Assembly: GCF_017569185.1 (NCBI RefSeq)
Contig: NZ_CP071869.1
Span: 372,001 to 436,000 of the forward strand
DNA from: Polaribacter cellanae
GTDB taxonomy: Bacteria > Bacteroidota > Bacteroidia > Flavobacteriales > Flavobacteriaceae
Reading direction: 5' to 3'
DNA: 64,000 nucleotides
Positions 42,062 through 51,953 of this stretch are shown here, one piece after another. The notes beneath the pieces are model-generated. The model did no database searches. It saw only the letters and a program-made list of their open reading frames with translations, and was not told the DNA's origin. A program made the translations under genes and the position numbers. Position 1 is the stretch's first letter. Each line of letters begins with the position of its first letter.

Positions 42062-43312
42062 ATGAAAGAAGATATTATTTTAAAGGTCGAAAATCTATCG
42101 AAACAATATCGTTTAGGAACTATTGGTACAGGAACTATTAGTCACGATTTTAATCGTTTTTTAGCGAGAATTAGAGGAAAAGAAGACCCTTATTTAAAAA
42201 TAGGAGAGTCTAATAATAGAGCTTCCAAAGGAAACTCAGAATATGTTTGGGCATTAAAAGATATTAATTTTGAAGTAAAAAGAGGAGAGGTTTTAGGGAT
42301 TATTGGTAAAAATGGTGCTGGAAAATCGACCTTATTAAAAATACTTTCTAAAGTAACAGGACCTACAGAAGGCTCTATAAAATCGAAAGGAAGAATCGCT
42401 TCTTTATTAGAAGTAGGTACTGGTTTTCACCCAGAAATGACAGGGAAAGAAAATATTTTTTTGAATGGTGCTATTCTTGGAATGACCAAAAAAGAAATAG
42501 AATCTAAATTAGATGAAATAATTTCTTTTTCTGGTTGTGAACGCTATATAGATACACCTGTAAAAAGGTATTCTAGTGGGATGAAGGTTCGTTTAGCTTT
42601 TGCAGTTGCAGCTCATTTAGAACCAGATATTTTGGTGGTAGATGAAGTTTTGGCTGTTGGAGATATTGAGTTTCAAAAGAAAGCAATTGGTAAAATGCAA
42701 GATATTTCTAAGAGTGATGGACGGACGGTTTTGTTTGTGAGCCATAATATGGCAGCTGTAAAAAGTTTGTGTAAAAGAGGTGTAGTTTTAGAAAAAGGAA
42801 AATCTATTTTTTTAGGAGATGTGGATGCTGCTGTAGATTTCTATTTAAAAAATGCTAAAAGCACCAAAAAGTATAATATAGAAGCTACAGATAAAGAAAA
42901 TTATATTTCTAAAGTATATGTCTCAGATATTCAAAATAAGGTAGTTGTAAATTCAATAGATAAAACACAAGAGTATTATTTAAATTTTGAATTAAATATT
43001 AAAGACCCAAAAGGTTTAAAATTTGGAACTACATTAATTTCAATAATGAATGAACCCATTATTTCTTTTCCTTATGAGAATCAGTTTACAAAAAAGGGAA
43101 AACATCATTTAAAAATAAAATTACCAACATCAATTTTAAAAGGAGGAGAATATTTTATAGAAGCCGCCTTATGGAATTCTGGTGAAGTTTTTGATAATTC
43201 TGAAGAATATATAGTTGTAGAAATAATTGGAACTTCAAAACTAGAGAAAACAGGGGAAAGTATTAAAGGATATGTTCTAAATAACGAGAAATGGATAGAA
43301 AGAAGTATTTAG
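42062..43312 (+). CDS. Polysaccharide ABC exporter ATPase with C-terminal recognition domain (Wzt-like)
   Basis: 416 residues. The ATPase half has Walker A GIIGKNGAGKSTLL (about 79-93), signature YSSGMKVRLAFAVAAHLEPD, Walker B ILVVDEVLAVGD and the H-loop FVSHNMAAVKSL. The C-terminal half (about 260-416) is a separate beta-rich region (YYLNFELNIKDPKGLKFGTTLIS), as in Wzt proteins that recognise modified ends of the polymer. It overlaps the following glf gene by 22 bases and follows its permease by two. The C-domain suggests a chain-terminating modification is read before export; this is family inference. Confidence 0.92.
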   Translation: MKEDIILKVENLSKQYRLGTIGTGTISHDFNRFLARIRGKEDPYLKIGESNNRASKGNSEYVWALKDINFEVKRGEVLGIIGKNGAGKSTLLKILSKVTGPTEGSIKSKGRIASLLEVGTGFHPEMTGKENIFLNGAILGMTKKEIESKLDEIISFSGCERYIDTPVKRYSSGMKVRLAFAVAAHLEPDILVVDEVLAVGDIEFQKKAIGKMQDISKSDGRTVLFVSHNMAAVKSLCKRGVVLEKGKSIFLGDVDAAVDFYLKNAKSTKKYNIEATDKENYISKVYVSDIQNKVVVNSIDKTQEYYLNFELNIKDPKGLKFGTTLISIMNEPIISFPYENQFTKKGKHHLKIKLPTSILKGGEYFIEAALWNSGEVFDNSEEYIVVEIIGTSKLEKTGESIKGYVLNNEKWIERSI

Positions 43313-44448
43313 TTGTTGGAGCTGGTTTTAGTGGAGCTGTAATTGCAAGAAAGTTGGCTGAAAATGGTAAAAACGTTTTAGTAATCGATAAACGTAGTCA
43401 TATAGCAGGAAATTGTTATACAAAAAGAGATGCAAACACAAATGTAATGGTTCATAAATATGGTCCACATATTTTTAATACTAATAATAAAGAAGTTTGG
43501 GAATATGTAAATTCATATGGTAAATTGAAGCCTTTTAAAAATAAAGTAATTGCAAATACAGAAAAAGGTGTTTTTTCTATGCCAATGAATTTATTAACTA
43601 TAAATCAGTTTTTTAAAACAAAATTAAAACCATCTGAAGTAGAAAGTTTTTTAAAACAAAAACAAAAAAAAAAAGAAAATCCAAAAGATTTCGAAGAACA
43701 AGCTTTGGCTTTTTTGGGAGAAGAATTATATTATAATTTCTTTTATGGTTATACAAAAAAACAATGGGGCTGTGAACCTAAAGAGTTACCAGCTTCAATC
43801 TTAAAAAGATTACCCATAAGATTTAATTATGATGATAATTATTACAACTCTAAATACCAAGGTATTCCAGAAAATGGATATACAGAAATAATTGAAAATA
43901 TTTTGAAGCATAAAAATATTACAATTGAACTTGGTATAGTTTATAATAAAAGTGATAATAAATCTTACGAACATGTATTTTATACAGGAGCAATAGATTC
44001 TTATTTAGATTATAAATTTGGAAGATTGGGTTACAGAACTGTTTTTTTTAAAGAAGAAATTCATGATGGTGACTTTCAAGGAAATGCAGTTATAAATTAT
44101 TGTGAGGAAGATATTCCATTTACAAGAGTTCACGAACACAAACATTTTGCACCTTGGGAAAATCATGAAAAAACTATTGTTCTAACTGAATTTAGTAAAG
44201 AAACAGTAGATAAAGATGAACCTTATTACCCGAAAAGATTAAAACCAGATATTGCTAAATTAAATAGTTATGTAACTTATGCAGAGAGTTTAGAAGAAAA
44301 TGTATCTTTTGTAGGAAGATTAGCAACTTACAGATATTTAGATATGGAAAAAGTAATTAAAGAAGCATTAGATTATGCAACTTATTTTTTAGAAAATAAA
44401 AAAGAGAACACAATTTTCAAAGGAGCTATTTTTTCAAACAAAATTTAA
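43291..44448 (+). CDS. glf: UDP-galactopyranose mutase
   Basis: Flavoenzyme converting UDP-galactopyranose to UDP-galactofuranose. 385 residues. FAD-binding motif YLVVGAGFSGAVIARKLAENGK at the N-terminus and the signature KYGPHIFNTNNKEVWEYV, TKKQWGCEPKELPASILKRLPIR, and the conserved YNFFYGYT with the arginine region. It starts 22 bases inside the Wzt gene, so translation is coupled. Presence implies galactofuranose in the polymer. Confidence 0.95.
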   Translation: MDRKKYLVVGAGFSGAVIARKLAENGKNVLVIDKRSHIAGNCYTKRDANTNVMVHKYGPHIFNTNNKEVWEYVNSYGKLKPFKNKVIANTEKGVFSMPMNLLTINQFFKTKLKPSEVESFLKQKQKKKENPKDFEEQALAFLGEELYYNFFYGYTKKQWGCEPKELPASILKRLPIRFNYDDNYYNSKYQGIPENGYTEIIENILKHKNITIELGIVYNKSDNKSYEHVFYTGAIDSYLDYKFGRLGYRTVFFKEEIHDGDFQGNAVINYCEEDIPFTRVHEHKHFAPWENHEKTIVLTEFSKETVDKDEPYYPKRLKPDIAKLNSYVTYAESLEENVSFVGRLATYRYLDMEKVIKEALDYATYFLENKKENTIFKGAIFSNKI

Positions 44449-45530
44449 TGATAAAAGATAAGATTTTAGTTTATAGTGATTATATAATTCATGAAAATTC
44501 TGGTGGACCACCTGGATATTTATACAAATGTGTTTTAGACAATCATCCTAAAGAAATTGTTTTATTAGATGATGCACTTAAAATTAATAAAATAAAATTT
44601 AAAGTTAAATTAAGGCATAAATTATTTAAACTTTTGGGTTTTTTTAGTAAAAAATTAACCAATAAAAATACATCTAAATTTATCTATTCAAATAGTCTTA
44701 ATTATAAATTCATATATTTTCACGATGTTTTTACTCTTTATAATGTGCTTCATCTAATAAAAAAAGAACAAATTATAATTTTACAAAGTCATTCACCACA
44801 ATTGCCATCCGAAGAAAAATTTGACTTTAGTAAAAATCAAAAAGAATTGATTCATAGTAAATTAATTGAAAAATTAGCCTTTGAAAGGGCAAATGTACTT
44901 GTTTTTCCCAATAAAGAATGTGTAATTACCTACAAATCATTAATATTGAAAAAACATACTATTAAATATTTATTAACAGGTATAAAAAAAATAGAATCAA
45001 GTGTTTTTTATCCAATTAAAAAAAACAAAATAAATCTATTATATATAGGCAGAAGAAACGATATTAAAGGATTTAATTTTTTAATAAAAACATTTAAAGA
45101 AGTAACTGCTACAAGAGACGATTTATGCTTGTTTATAGCAGGTAGTGGTGCATTAATTAATGGAAAAAATATATACGATTTAGGTTTAATAACTACACCT
45201 TATAACTGGATAAATAGCGTAGATTTTGTTTTTTCATTAAATGAAAAAAGTTATTTTGATTTAAATGTTATAGAAACTATTTGTTTAGGTACTCCATTAA
45301 TTATGACAACTACAGAAGGTCATAATTTCTTTAAAAATACAAGAGGTATTATTGATGTAACAAATAAAAATTTAGTAGATGTTTTATTAAGTAAAAATCT
45401 AATTAATAAAAAATACAAAATTGAAAATAAAAAAGCAATTCTTTCTTTGTATAACCATTTTTTTACAGAATCAATATTCAAAGAAAACTTACAAACTATC
45501 TGTAGAGAAATCATTCAGCAGTTCAATTAA
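44448..45530 (+). CDS. Glycosyltransferase, GT4-like
   Basis: 360 residues of a two-domain GT-B protein, very AT-rich. The C-terminal half shows INLLYIGRRNDIKGFNFLI, then SLNEKSYFDLNVIETICLGTPLIMTTTEG, the E-x7-E-like donor region of GT4 enzymes in a weak form. The N-terminal half is divergent (YSDYIIHENSGGPPGYLYKC). The ATG at 44448 overlaps glf by one base. Donor and acceptor sugars unknown; the family level itself is less certain than for its neighbours. Confidence 0.75.
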   Translation: MIKDKILVYSDYIIHENSGGPPGYLYKCVLDNHPKEIVLLDDALKINKIKFKVKLRHKLFKLLGFFSKKLTNKNTSKFIYSNSLNYKFIYFHDVFTLYNVLHLIKKEQIIILQSHSPQLPSEEKFDFSKNQKELIHSKLIEKLAFERANVLVFPNKECVITYKSLILKKHTIKYLLTGIKKIESSVFYPIKKNKINLLYIGRRNDIKGFNFLIKTFKEVTATRDDLCLFIAGSGALINGKNIYDLGLITTPYNWINSVDFVFSLNEKSYFDLNVIETICLGTPLIMTTTEGHNFFKNTRGIIDVTNKNLVDVLLSKNLINKKYKIENKKAILSLYNHFFTESIFKENLQTICREIIQQFN

Positions 45531-45552
45531 TAATATATTCAATTAAACTTCA

Positions 45553-46713
45553 ATGAACATTTACAATAAAAATATTGTATTAATTATTAAAAGTCCTGTC
45601 TTAGGAGGTGCCGAAAGACAAGCTATTGGTTTTGCTGATTACGCTAAAAATAATTTTAATTGTAAAGTAACTTTTATAGCAACTCATTCTCAAAAGATGT
45701 CTGTAGAGTTCGAATCTTTTTTAAATAAAATAGGTGAATTTCGTGTAGATTATTATGGTAAACCTTGTTTAAAATTTAATAAAACATGGTCAATCAATAA
45801 TCTAAAAAATGGTATTAAAACCTTTTTATATTTAATAAAAATGGTTTTTAAAATTAGGAAAATAAGACCTTATTTAATAATTCCTTTTTTAAATCCCCCC
45901 TCTAAACTAGCAGTATTAATTTATAAATTTACTGGAGCAAAATATACTTTTTGGCATCAATTGGGATTAGATTATTTGACAGGTGATTATTTAGAACAAA
46001 TTGCAATTAAAAAAACACCTCTTTTCATAGCAAATGCTGAAAGTGGTTTAGATTCTATTTTAGAAAAATATGTAATACCCCAAAAAAAACTAATATGCTT
46101 GCCACAGTATGTTTCCATTAAAAGAGAAAACTTAAATAAGAATAGTATTAAAGAAGAATTTAAAATCGATAAAAAAGATATTGTTATCGGTATGATTTCT
46201 CATTATAGATTAGAAAAATTACAACACATTTTATTGGAAGTTTTTTCTAATATTTACCTTAAATATAATATACATTTAGTACTCTTAGGAGATCATTCGA
46301 ATAGTAAAGAATCAGAGAGAAAATTTCTAGCTTTGAAAAAAAAAGTAAAACGCTTAAATTTGAATAATAAAATAAGTCTATTAACTAATGTACCTGTAGA
46401 AAAAATATTAAATATATTAGATATAGGTGTTTTATTATCTACTTTCGAAGGTACTCCTAATGCGATTTTAGAGTATATGCTATATGGCTTACCTGTAGTA
46501 AGTACAAATCATATAGGTTGTAAAAGGTTATTAATTAATGAAGATTTATTGATTAATAATAATATTGAAGAATTACAAATTATACTTGAAAAGTTAATTA
46601 AAGATACTGATTATAGAAAAGAAGTTGGTGATTTTAATGTAAATGAAATAAATAAATATTCTAAAGAAAAATATTTTAAGAAGCTGTTAGATGTTTTAAT
46701 TAAAAACAATTAA
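45553..46713 (+). CDS. Glycosyltransferase, GT4 family
   Basis: 386 residues. N-terminal acceptor half starts with VLIIKSPVLGGAERQAIGFADY, the usual GGAER loop. C-terminal donor half has IGMISHYRLEKLQHILLEVF and STFEGTPNAILEYMLYGLPVVST with the E-x7-E motif. Sits 22 bases after the previous glycosyltransferase and 12 before the next. Linkage unknown. Confidence 0.88.
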   Translation: MNIYNKNIVLIIKSPVLGGAERQAIGFADYAKNNFNCKVTFIATHSQKMSVEFESFLNKIGEFRVDYYGKPCLKFNKTWSINNLKNGIKTFLYLIKMVFKIRKIRPYLIIPFLNPPSKLAVLIYKFTGAKYTFWHQLGLDYLTGDYLEQIAIKKTPLFIANAESGLDSILEKYVIPQKKLICLPQYVSIKRENLNKNSIKEEFKIDKKDIVIGMISHYRLEKLQHILLEVFSNIYLKYNIHLVLLGDHSNSKESERKFLALKKKVKRLNLNNKISLLTNVPVEKILNILDIGVLLSTFEGTPNAILEYMLYGLPVVSTNHIGCKRLLINEDLLINNNIEELQIILEKLIKDTDYRKEVGDFNVNEINKYSKEKYFKKLLDVLIKNN

Positions 46714-46725
46714 TTATCATAATTT

Positions 46726-47877
46726 ATGAAAATTCTTTTTGTTTGTCAGCAATATATCCATGCAGCAAGATGGATCAATCAATTGAAAGATTCTGGTCAC
46801 GAAATCTACCTTTTCGATTGCTTAGACGCACCAATACATAAAGATTTATTGTGGACGAATTACACCACAAATTGGAGTAAAAGAAAATTCGCAAAATTTA
46901 AAGGAGAGTATTTTTTAAAAAAGAAAACACCTAAATTTCATGAAAAAATAGCTCCATATTTACAGGTGACTGCTTCAGAAAAATTAGAAGAATTAATAAA
47001 AAAAATAAAACCAGATTTAGTGCATTCTTTAGAAATGCAATCGGAAACATATCCGCTATTAAAAGTTCGAAAGAAAATTACATTCAATTGGGCATATTTT
47101 TCTTGGGGAAGCGATTTGTATTTATATCAGCATAAAAAAGAGCATCAATATAAAATAAAAAATGTTTTAAAAGACGTAAACTATTTATTTACAGATAATA
47201 AAAGAGATGTTAACCTTGCAAAAGAACTGGACTTTAGAGGAAGTGAAATGCCAATTTTTCCTGGAGGAGGAGGTTATAAAATAGAAGAATATCAAAAATT
47301 TTCTTTATCAGTAGAAGAGAGAAAATTAATTTTGGTAAAAGGTTACGATCATTGGGCTGGCAAAGCATTATTCGTTTTAAACGCGCTAGAAATAATTGTT
47401 GAAGATATTCGAAACTTCGATATATATGTATATTCTGCTCATAATAAAGTGATTGATAAAATTAAAGAAATCAATAAAAAATATGCTGTTAATATTGAAT
47501 ATTCTTCGAGATACAATCAAATTTCGCACAACGAATTATTAGAGAAATTCGGAAAAGCTAAAATTGCCATTGGAAATAATATTTCAGATGGAATAGCCAA
47601 TACTTTATTAGAAGCTATAATTTGTGGCGCATTTCCAATCCAATCCAATCCTGGAGGTGTAACTGAAGAATATATAAATAATGGCGAAAATGGTTTTTTA
47701 ATTGAAAATCCAGAAGACGTTAAGGAAATTGCTTCAAAAATTAAAAAAGCATTAAATAATAATGCTTTATTAGAAAAAGCCTTCAACATAAATAAAGAGA
47801 TTTCAGAAAAATTGGAGTATTCTAAAATTAAAAAAGAAGTTTTAGAAGCGTATAAAAAAATTGAAAAGGATATTTAA
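46726..47877 (+). CDS. Glycosyltransferase, GT4-like
   Basis: 383 residues. Begins MKILFVCQQYIHAARWINQLKDSG, with histidine/arginine in the acceptor half, and ends with the donor-half signature IGNNISDGIANTLLEAIICGAFPIQSNPGGVTEEY, including the E-x7-E-like feature. Overlaps the next gene by one base at 47877. Acceptor sugar unknown. Confidence 0.87.
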   Translation: MKILFVCQQYIHAARWINQLKDSGHEIYLFDCLDAPIHKDLLWTNYTTNWSKRKFAKFKGEYFLKKKTPKFHEKIAPYLQVTASEKLEELIKKIKPDLVHSLEMQSETYPLLKVRKKITFNWAYFSWGSDLYLYQHKKEHQYKIKNVLKDVNYLFTDNKRDVNLAKELDFRGSEMPIFPGGGGYKIEEYQKFSLSVEERKLILVKGYDHWAGKALFVLNALEIIVEDIRNFDIYVYSAHNKVIDKIKEINKKYAVNIEYSSRYNQISHNELLEKFGKAKIAIGNNISDGIANTLLEAIICGAFPIQSNPGGVTEEYINNGENGFLIENPEDVKEIASKIKKALNNNALLEKAFNINKEISEKLEYSKIKKEVLEAYKKIEKDI

Positions 47878-49067
47878 TGAAAAAAATCTTATTCTTAGTA
47901 AACGCAGGTAAAATAACTTCAAATGAAAATGGTGGAGCATCTGTTTATTACAGTCATTTAGAATTGTTGTTTAAAGCTGGTTTCCATGTAGAAATGGTCG
48001 TTTTAGAATGGGAGAATCAGCAAATTTATATTGAAGAAGATTATAAAGAAGTTTCAAAATTTGTATCAGAAATTAGTAATTATAAAGTTATTTCAAAAAA
48101 ACATAACAAAGGATTAAACAGAATTGTAGAAGCAATAACAAATCCTTCAAAATTTGAATATAATTTTATAAATAAAGAAAATTTCGATTTTTTAAAAAAT
48201 AAAATTCAAAATAATAATATCGATTTAGTTTGGTGTGAGTGGAGGTGGAGTGCCATTTTAGCAACAAATTCAGCTTTAAAAATTCCAGTAATTTATGCAC
48301 ATCACGATTGGGAATACAAATTAGCAAAACTTAGGAAGAGAAGAAATTTTTTGCAGAAGTTCCATACTTTTCAAAAGAAACGAGTGGAAATGGATATTGT
48401 AAAAAAAGCGACTGCCTGTATTTCTGGTTCAATTACAGAAAAGGAAGAAATAGAAAAAATAGCTTCAAAAAAAGCTTTGTATTTACCAACAACTTATAAA
48501 GAAATTATTTTAAAGGAAAATAATTTAGAAAAAGCACCTTCAATAATGCACCTTGGTGGAATGAATACAACTGCAAACAGATTGGGTTTAGAACGTTTTT
48601 TAGACGTTTGTTGGGAAGATTTAAAACGAAAAATTCCAAACGTAAAACTAAAAGTTATTGGAAGTTTAAAACAAGCAACACCCACTTTATTAAAAAAATT
48701 AGAAGACCCACAAATTACATGTTTCGGATTTGTAAAGGATTTAAATAAAGTAATGATTCCAAAAGACATACACATTGTTCCTTGGGAATACAACACAGGT
48801 ACAAGAACGAGAATTCCAGTAATTTTAAATTACGAACAAGTTTTAGTGGCAACCAAACCATCTGTGAGTTGTTACAAAGAAATTACACAGGAAAATAGTG
48901 TTTTGTGTAGTAATTTAGAAGAAATGACAGAAGAAATTGTGAATTTGTATTCTAACAAAGAAAGACTACATTTGTTAAGTAGCAAAGGAAAAGAGATCTT
49001 TTTAGAAACTTTTACAGCCGATAATCAATTCCAAAAACTAAAAACTTTTATACATAATTTAGTATGA
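47877..49067 (+). CDS. Glycosyltransferase, GT4-like
   Basis: 396 residues. N-terminal part KILFLVNAGKITSNENGGASVYYSHLELLFK carries the GGAS loop; the C-terminal half has IMHLGGMNTTANRLGLERFLDVC, FGFVKDLNKVMIPKDIHIVPWEYNTGTRTRIPVIL and VLVATKPSVSCYKEI. It shares a four-base overlap (ATGA) with neuB. Its position directly before the nonulosonate genes makes it a candidate for handling the sugar next to or carrying the acidic residue, by context only. Confidence 0.86.
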   Translation: MKKILFLVNAGKITSNENGGASVYYSHLELLFKAGFHVEMVVLEWENQQIYIEEDYKEVSKFVSEISNYKVISKKHNKGLNRIVEAITNPSKFEYNFINKENFDFLKNKIQNNNIDLVWCEWRWSAILATNSALKIPVIYAHHDWEYKLAKLRKRRNFLQKFHTFQKKRVEMDIVKKATACISGSITEKEEIEKIASKKALYLPTTYKEIILKENNLEKAPSIMHLGGMNTTANRLGLERFLDVCWEDLKRKIPNVKLKVIGSLKQATPTLLKKLEDPQITCFGFVKDLNKVMIPKDIHIVPWEYNTGTRTRIPVILNYEQVLVATKPSVSCYKEITQENSVLCSNLEEMTEEIVNLYSNKERLHLLSSKGKEIFLETFTADNQFQKLKTFIHNLV

Positions 49068-50065
49068 CATTTATAATTGCAGAAATTGCACAAGCACATG
49101 ATGGAAGTTTAGGAATGGCACATGCATATATAAATGCTGTTGCGAAAACAGGTTGTAATGCTATTAAATTTCAAACACATATTGCTGAAGCAGAAAGCAG
49201 TATTCACGAACCTTTTCGTGTAAAGTTTTCCAAACAAGATGCCACAAGAATGGACTATTGGAAACGAATGGAATTCACTTTAGAACAATGGAAAGGATTA
49301 AAAAACCATTGTGATGATGTTGGTTTGGAATTTATGAGTTCGCCATTTAGTAATGCTGCAGTTGATTTATTAGAGGAAGTTGGGGTAAAACGATACAAAA
49401 TAGGTTCAGGAGAAGTAAATAACTTTGTGTTATTAGAAAAAATAGCACAAACAAAAAAGCCCGTAATTATATCCTCTGGAATGAGTTCTTTTGAAGAATT
49501 AGACAAAACAGTTGCCTTTTTAAAATCGAGAAATGTAGAGTATTCTATATTACAATGTACAACTGCTTACCCAACAAAACCAACACAATTTGGTTTAAAT
49601 GTACTTCAAGAATTAAAAGAGAGATATAATGTTTCAGTTGGTTTTTCAGACCATTCTTCTTCCATAGAAGCTTGTATTGTAGCCACAACTTTAGGGGCAG
49701 AAATTTTAGAATTTCATGTCGTATTTGATAAAGAAATGTTTGGACCCGATGCAAAAACATCATTAACAATGAAAGAAGCCAAAAAATTAGTTTCCGCCGT
49801 AAAAAATATTGAAACTGCCTTGCAAAATCCGATTGATAAATCAGATAATTCAAATTTTACGGAATTAAAATCAATTTTTGAAAAATCGTTAGCAGTTAAT
49901 AAAAATTTAAAAAGAGGAAGTGTAATTACTTTTTCGGATTTAGAAACTAAAAAACCTAAAGGATTTGGTATCTTGGCAAGTGAATACGAAAATGTAATTG
50001 GTAAGAAATTAAATAAAGATGTAAACCAATGGGATTTTTTGAATTATGAAGATATAACAGAATAA
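49064..50065 (+). CDS. neuB: N-acetylneuraminate/nonulosonate synthase (NeuB family)
   Basis: Condenses an N-acetylated hexosamine (ManNAc or a diaminotrideoxy analogue) with phosphoenolpyruvate to a nine-carbon acidic sugar. 333 residues: the catalytic barrel has IAEIAQAHDGSLGMAHAYI, KFQTHIAEAESS, KIGSGEVNNFVLLEKIAQT, SSGMSSFEEL, QCTTAYPTKPTQFGLNVL and VGFSDHSSSIEA. A C-terminal SAF-like antifreeze domain (about 275-333: LAVNKNLKRGSVITFSDLETKKPKGFG) is complete. It is followed one base later by neuC and then neuA. Confidence 0.94.
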   Translation: MTFIIAEIAQAHDGSLGMAHAYINAVAKTGCNAIKFQTHIAEAESSIHEPFRVKFSKQDATRMDYWKRMEFTLEQWKGLKNHCDDVGLEFMSSPFSNAAVDLLEEVGVKRYKIGSGEVNNFVLLEKIAQTKKPVIISSGMSSFEELDKTVAFLKSRNVEYSILQCTTAYPTKPTQFGLNVLQELKERYNVSVGFSDHSSSIEACIVATTLGAEILEFHVVFDKEMFGPDAKTSLTMKEAKKLVSAVKNIETALQNPIDKSDNSNFTELKSIFEKSLAVNKNLKRGSVITFSDLETKKPKGFGILASEYENVIGKKLNKDVNQWDFLNYEDITE

Positions 50066-50066
50066 A

Positions 50067-51227
50067 ATGTCGATAAAAAAAATATGTGTAGTTGTAACTG
50101 CAAGACCGTCTTACAGTAGGATAAAAACAGCTTTAACAGCCATAAAAAATCACCCAGAATTAGAGTTACAATTGGTAATTGCAGGTGCTGCTTTATTAGG
50201 TAGATATGGAAATGCTGTCGATTTTATTGAAAATGATGGTTTTAAAATTGATGAAAAAGTTTTTATGGTTTTAGAAGGAGAAAACCCAACTTCAATGGCA
50301 AAAACAACAGGTTTGGGCGTAATGGAATTGGCAAATGTTTTTTACCGATTGCAACCAGACGCTGTTATTACAATTGCCGATCGTTTTGAAACAATTGCAA
50401 CAAGTATTGCTGCTTCCTATCAAAATATTCCGTTAATACACATTCAAGGAGGAGAAGTTACAGGAAATATTGATGAAAAAGTACGGCACGCAAACACAAA
50501 ATTAGCCGATTTACATTTGGTAGCTTCTGAAGATGCAAAAGAACGGATTTTAAAAATGGGAGAAAATCCTAAAATGATTTTTAATACAGGTTGTCCGTCT
50601 ATAGATTTAGCTTCTGAAATTAAAAATAATCCTAAACTAGATTTTGATCCTATAGAAAAATATGGTGGTGTTGGAGCCGAAACAAAATGGAAAGATGAAG
50701 GTTACATTGTAGTAATGCAACATCCTGTAACTACAGAATATGCATCTGCCAGAAAAGATGTTGAACAAACTTTACAGGCAGTTTACGAATTAAATATTCC
50801 TACTTTTTGGTTTTGGCCAAATGTAGATGCTGGTTCAGATGGAACTTCAAATGGAATTAGAACTTTTAGAGAAATTAAAAAGCCAGAAAATATACATTTC
50901 TTTAAAAATATGGAACCGCAAGATTTTTTAAAATTATTAATAAATAGTAAATGTTTAATTGGTAATTCTAGTGCTGGTATTCGCGAATGTTCTTATTTAG
51001 GAGTTCCAGTTGTAAATATAGGAAGTCGTCAAAATAGAAGGCAAAGAGGAAATAACGTACTAAACTCTAGTTACGATAAAAATGAAATTATAAAAGCGAT
51101 AGAAAACAGAATATCAGTAAAAAATATTACTTCAGAAAACATTTATGGAGATGGAAAATCTGGAGATAGAATTGCAGATATTTTGGCAAATACTGAATTA
51201 AGTTTTCATAAAACAATTATGTATTAA
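50067..51227 (+). CDS. neuC: UDP-N-acetylglucosamine 2-epimerase (hydrolysing), NeuC/LegG-like
   Basis: Produces the ManNAc-type precursor for NeuB from a UDP-sugar. 386 residues. Signature: VVVTARPSYSRIKTALTAIKNHPE, ITIADRFETIATSIAASYQNIPLIHIQGGEVTGNIDEKVRHANTKLADLH, and later IGNSSAGIRECSYLGVPVVNIGSRQNRRQRGNNVL. The hydrolysing branch rather than the non-hydrolysing WecB type is indicated by operon context. It starts two bases after neuB and overlaps neuA by one base. Whether its substrate is UDP-GlcNAc (sialic acid) or UDP-N,N'-diacetylbacillosamine (legionaminic acid) cannot be fixed. Confidence 0.92.
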   Translation: MSIKKICVVVTARPSYSRIKTALTAIKNHPELELQLVIAGAALLGRYGNAVDFIENDGFKIDEKVFMVLEGENPTSMAKTTGLGVMELANVFYRLQPDAVITIADRFETIATSIAASYQNIPLIHIQGGEVTGNIDEKVRHANTKLADLHLVASEDAKERILKMGENPKMIFNTGCPSIDLASEIKNNPKLDFDPIEKYGGVGAETKWKDEGYIVVMQHPVTTEYASARKDVEQTLQAVYELNIPTFWFWPNVDAGSDGTSNGIRTFREIKKPENIHFFKNMEPQDFLKLLINSKCLIGNSSAGIRECSYLGVPVVNIGSRQNRRQRGNNVLNSSYDKNEIIKAIENRISVKNITSENIYGDGKSGDRIADILANTELSFHKTIMY

Positions 51228-51928
51228 TGAAAATATTAGGAATTATACCTGCAAGAGGAGGCTCTAAAGGAGTTCCACGTAAAAATATTAAATTATTAGG
51301 AGGGAAGCCATTAATAGCATACACAGCTGAAGTTGCTTTAAAAAGTAAATTTATAGATACCTTAATTTTAAGCTCGGAAAACGAAGAAATAATAGAGGTA
51401 GCCAAATCTTTAAATATTGAAGTCCCTTTTAAAAGACCAACAAATTTAGCATTAGACGCTTCACCAACTTTGCCAGTTATTTTGCATGCTTTAGAGTTTT
51501 ATAAAAATCAAAATATATATTTCGATGCTGTTTGTTTATTGCAAACCACAAGTCCTTTTAGAACTGTTATGTTTTTAGATAAAGCAGTACAAACTTTTAT
51601 AGAAAAAGACACGGATTCTTTATTTTCTGTACAACAAGTTCCTCATGAATACAATCCTCATTGGGTTTTTGAAGAAAAAGGAGATAAAACTTTACAAATT
51701 GCGACTGGCGAAAAGAAAATTATTACTCGAAGACAAGATTTACCCAAAGCATTTCATAGAGATGGAAGCATTTATGTTACTAAAACAAATGTTTTATTAG
51801 AGCAAAAATCTTTATTTGGCAATAGCATTTCTTACATAGAATCTCCAAAAGAATGGTATGTAAATATTGACACCTTAAACGATTGGGAAAAAGCGGAAAA
51901 AATAATTAAAAATAATTTTATTACTTAA
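51227..51928 (+). CDS. neuA: Acylneuraminate/nonulosonate cytidylyltransferase (NeuA family)
   Basis: Activates the nonulosonic acid as CMP-sugar. 233 residues. N-terminal nucleotide-binding loop MKILGIIPARGGSKGVPRKNIKLLGGKPLIAYT, then SSENEEIIEVAKS, LLQTTSPFRT and FSVQQVPHEYNPHWVF, RDGSIYVT, and WYVNIDTLNDWEKAEKI. The last of a tight three-gene set. A matching CMP-sugar transferase is not evident by family, so one of the unassigned glycosyltransferases may do that job. Confidence 0.93.
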   Translation: MKILGIIPARGGSKGVPRKNIKLLGGKPLIAYTAEVALKSKFIDTLILSSENEEIIEVAKSLNIEVPFKRPTNLALDASPTLPVILHALEFYKNQNIYFDAVCLLQTTSPFRTVMFLDKAVQTFIEKDTDSLFSVQQVPHEYNPHWVFEEKGDKTLQIATGEKKIITRRQDLPKAFHRDGSIYVTKTNVLLEQKSLFGNSISYIESPKEWYVNIDTLNDWEKAEKIIKNNFIT

Positions 51929-51953
51929 GAAATCGAATTAAATAAGTGTTTTC

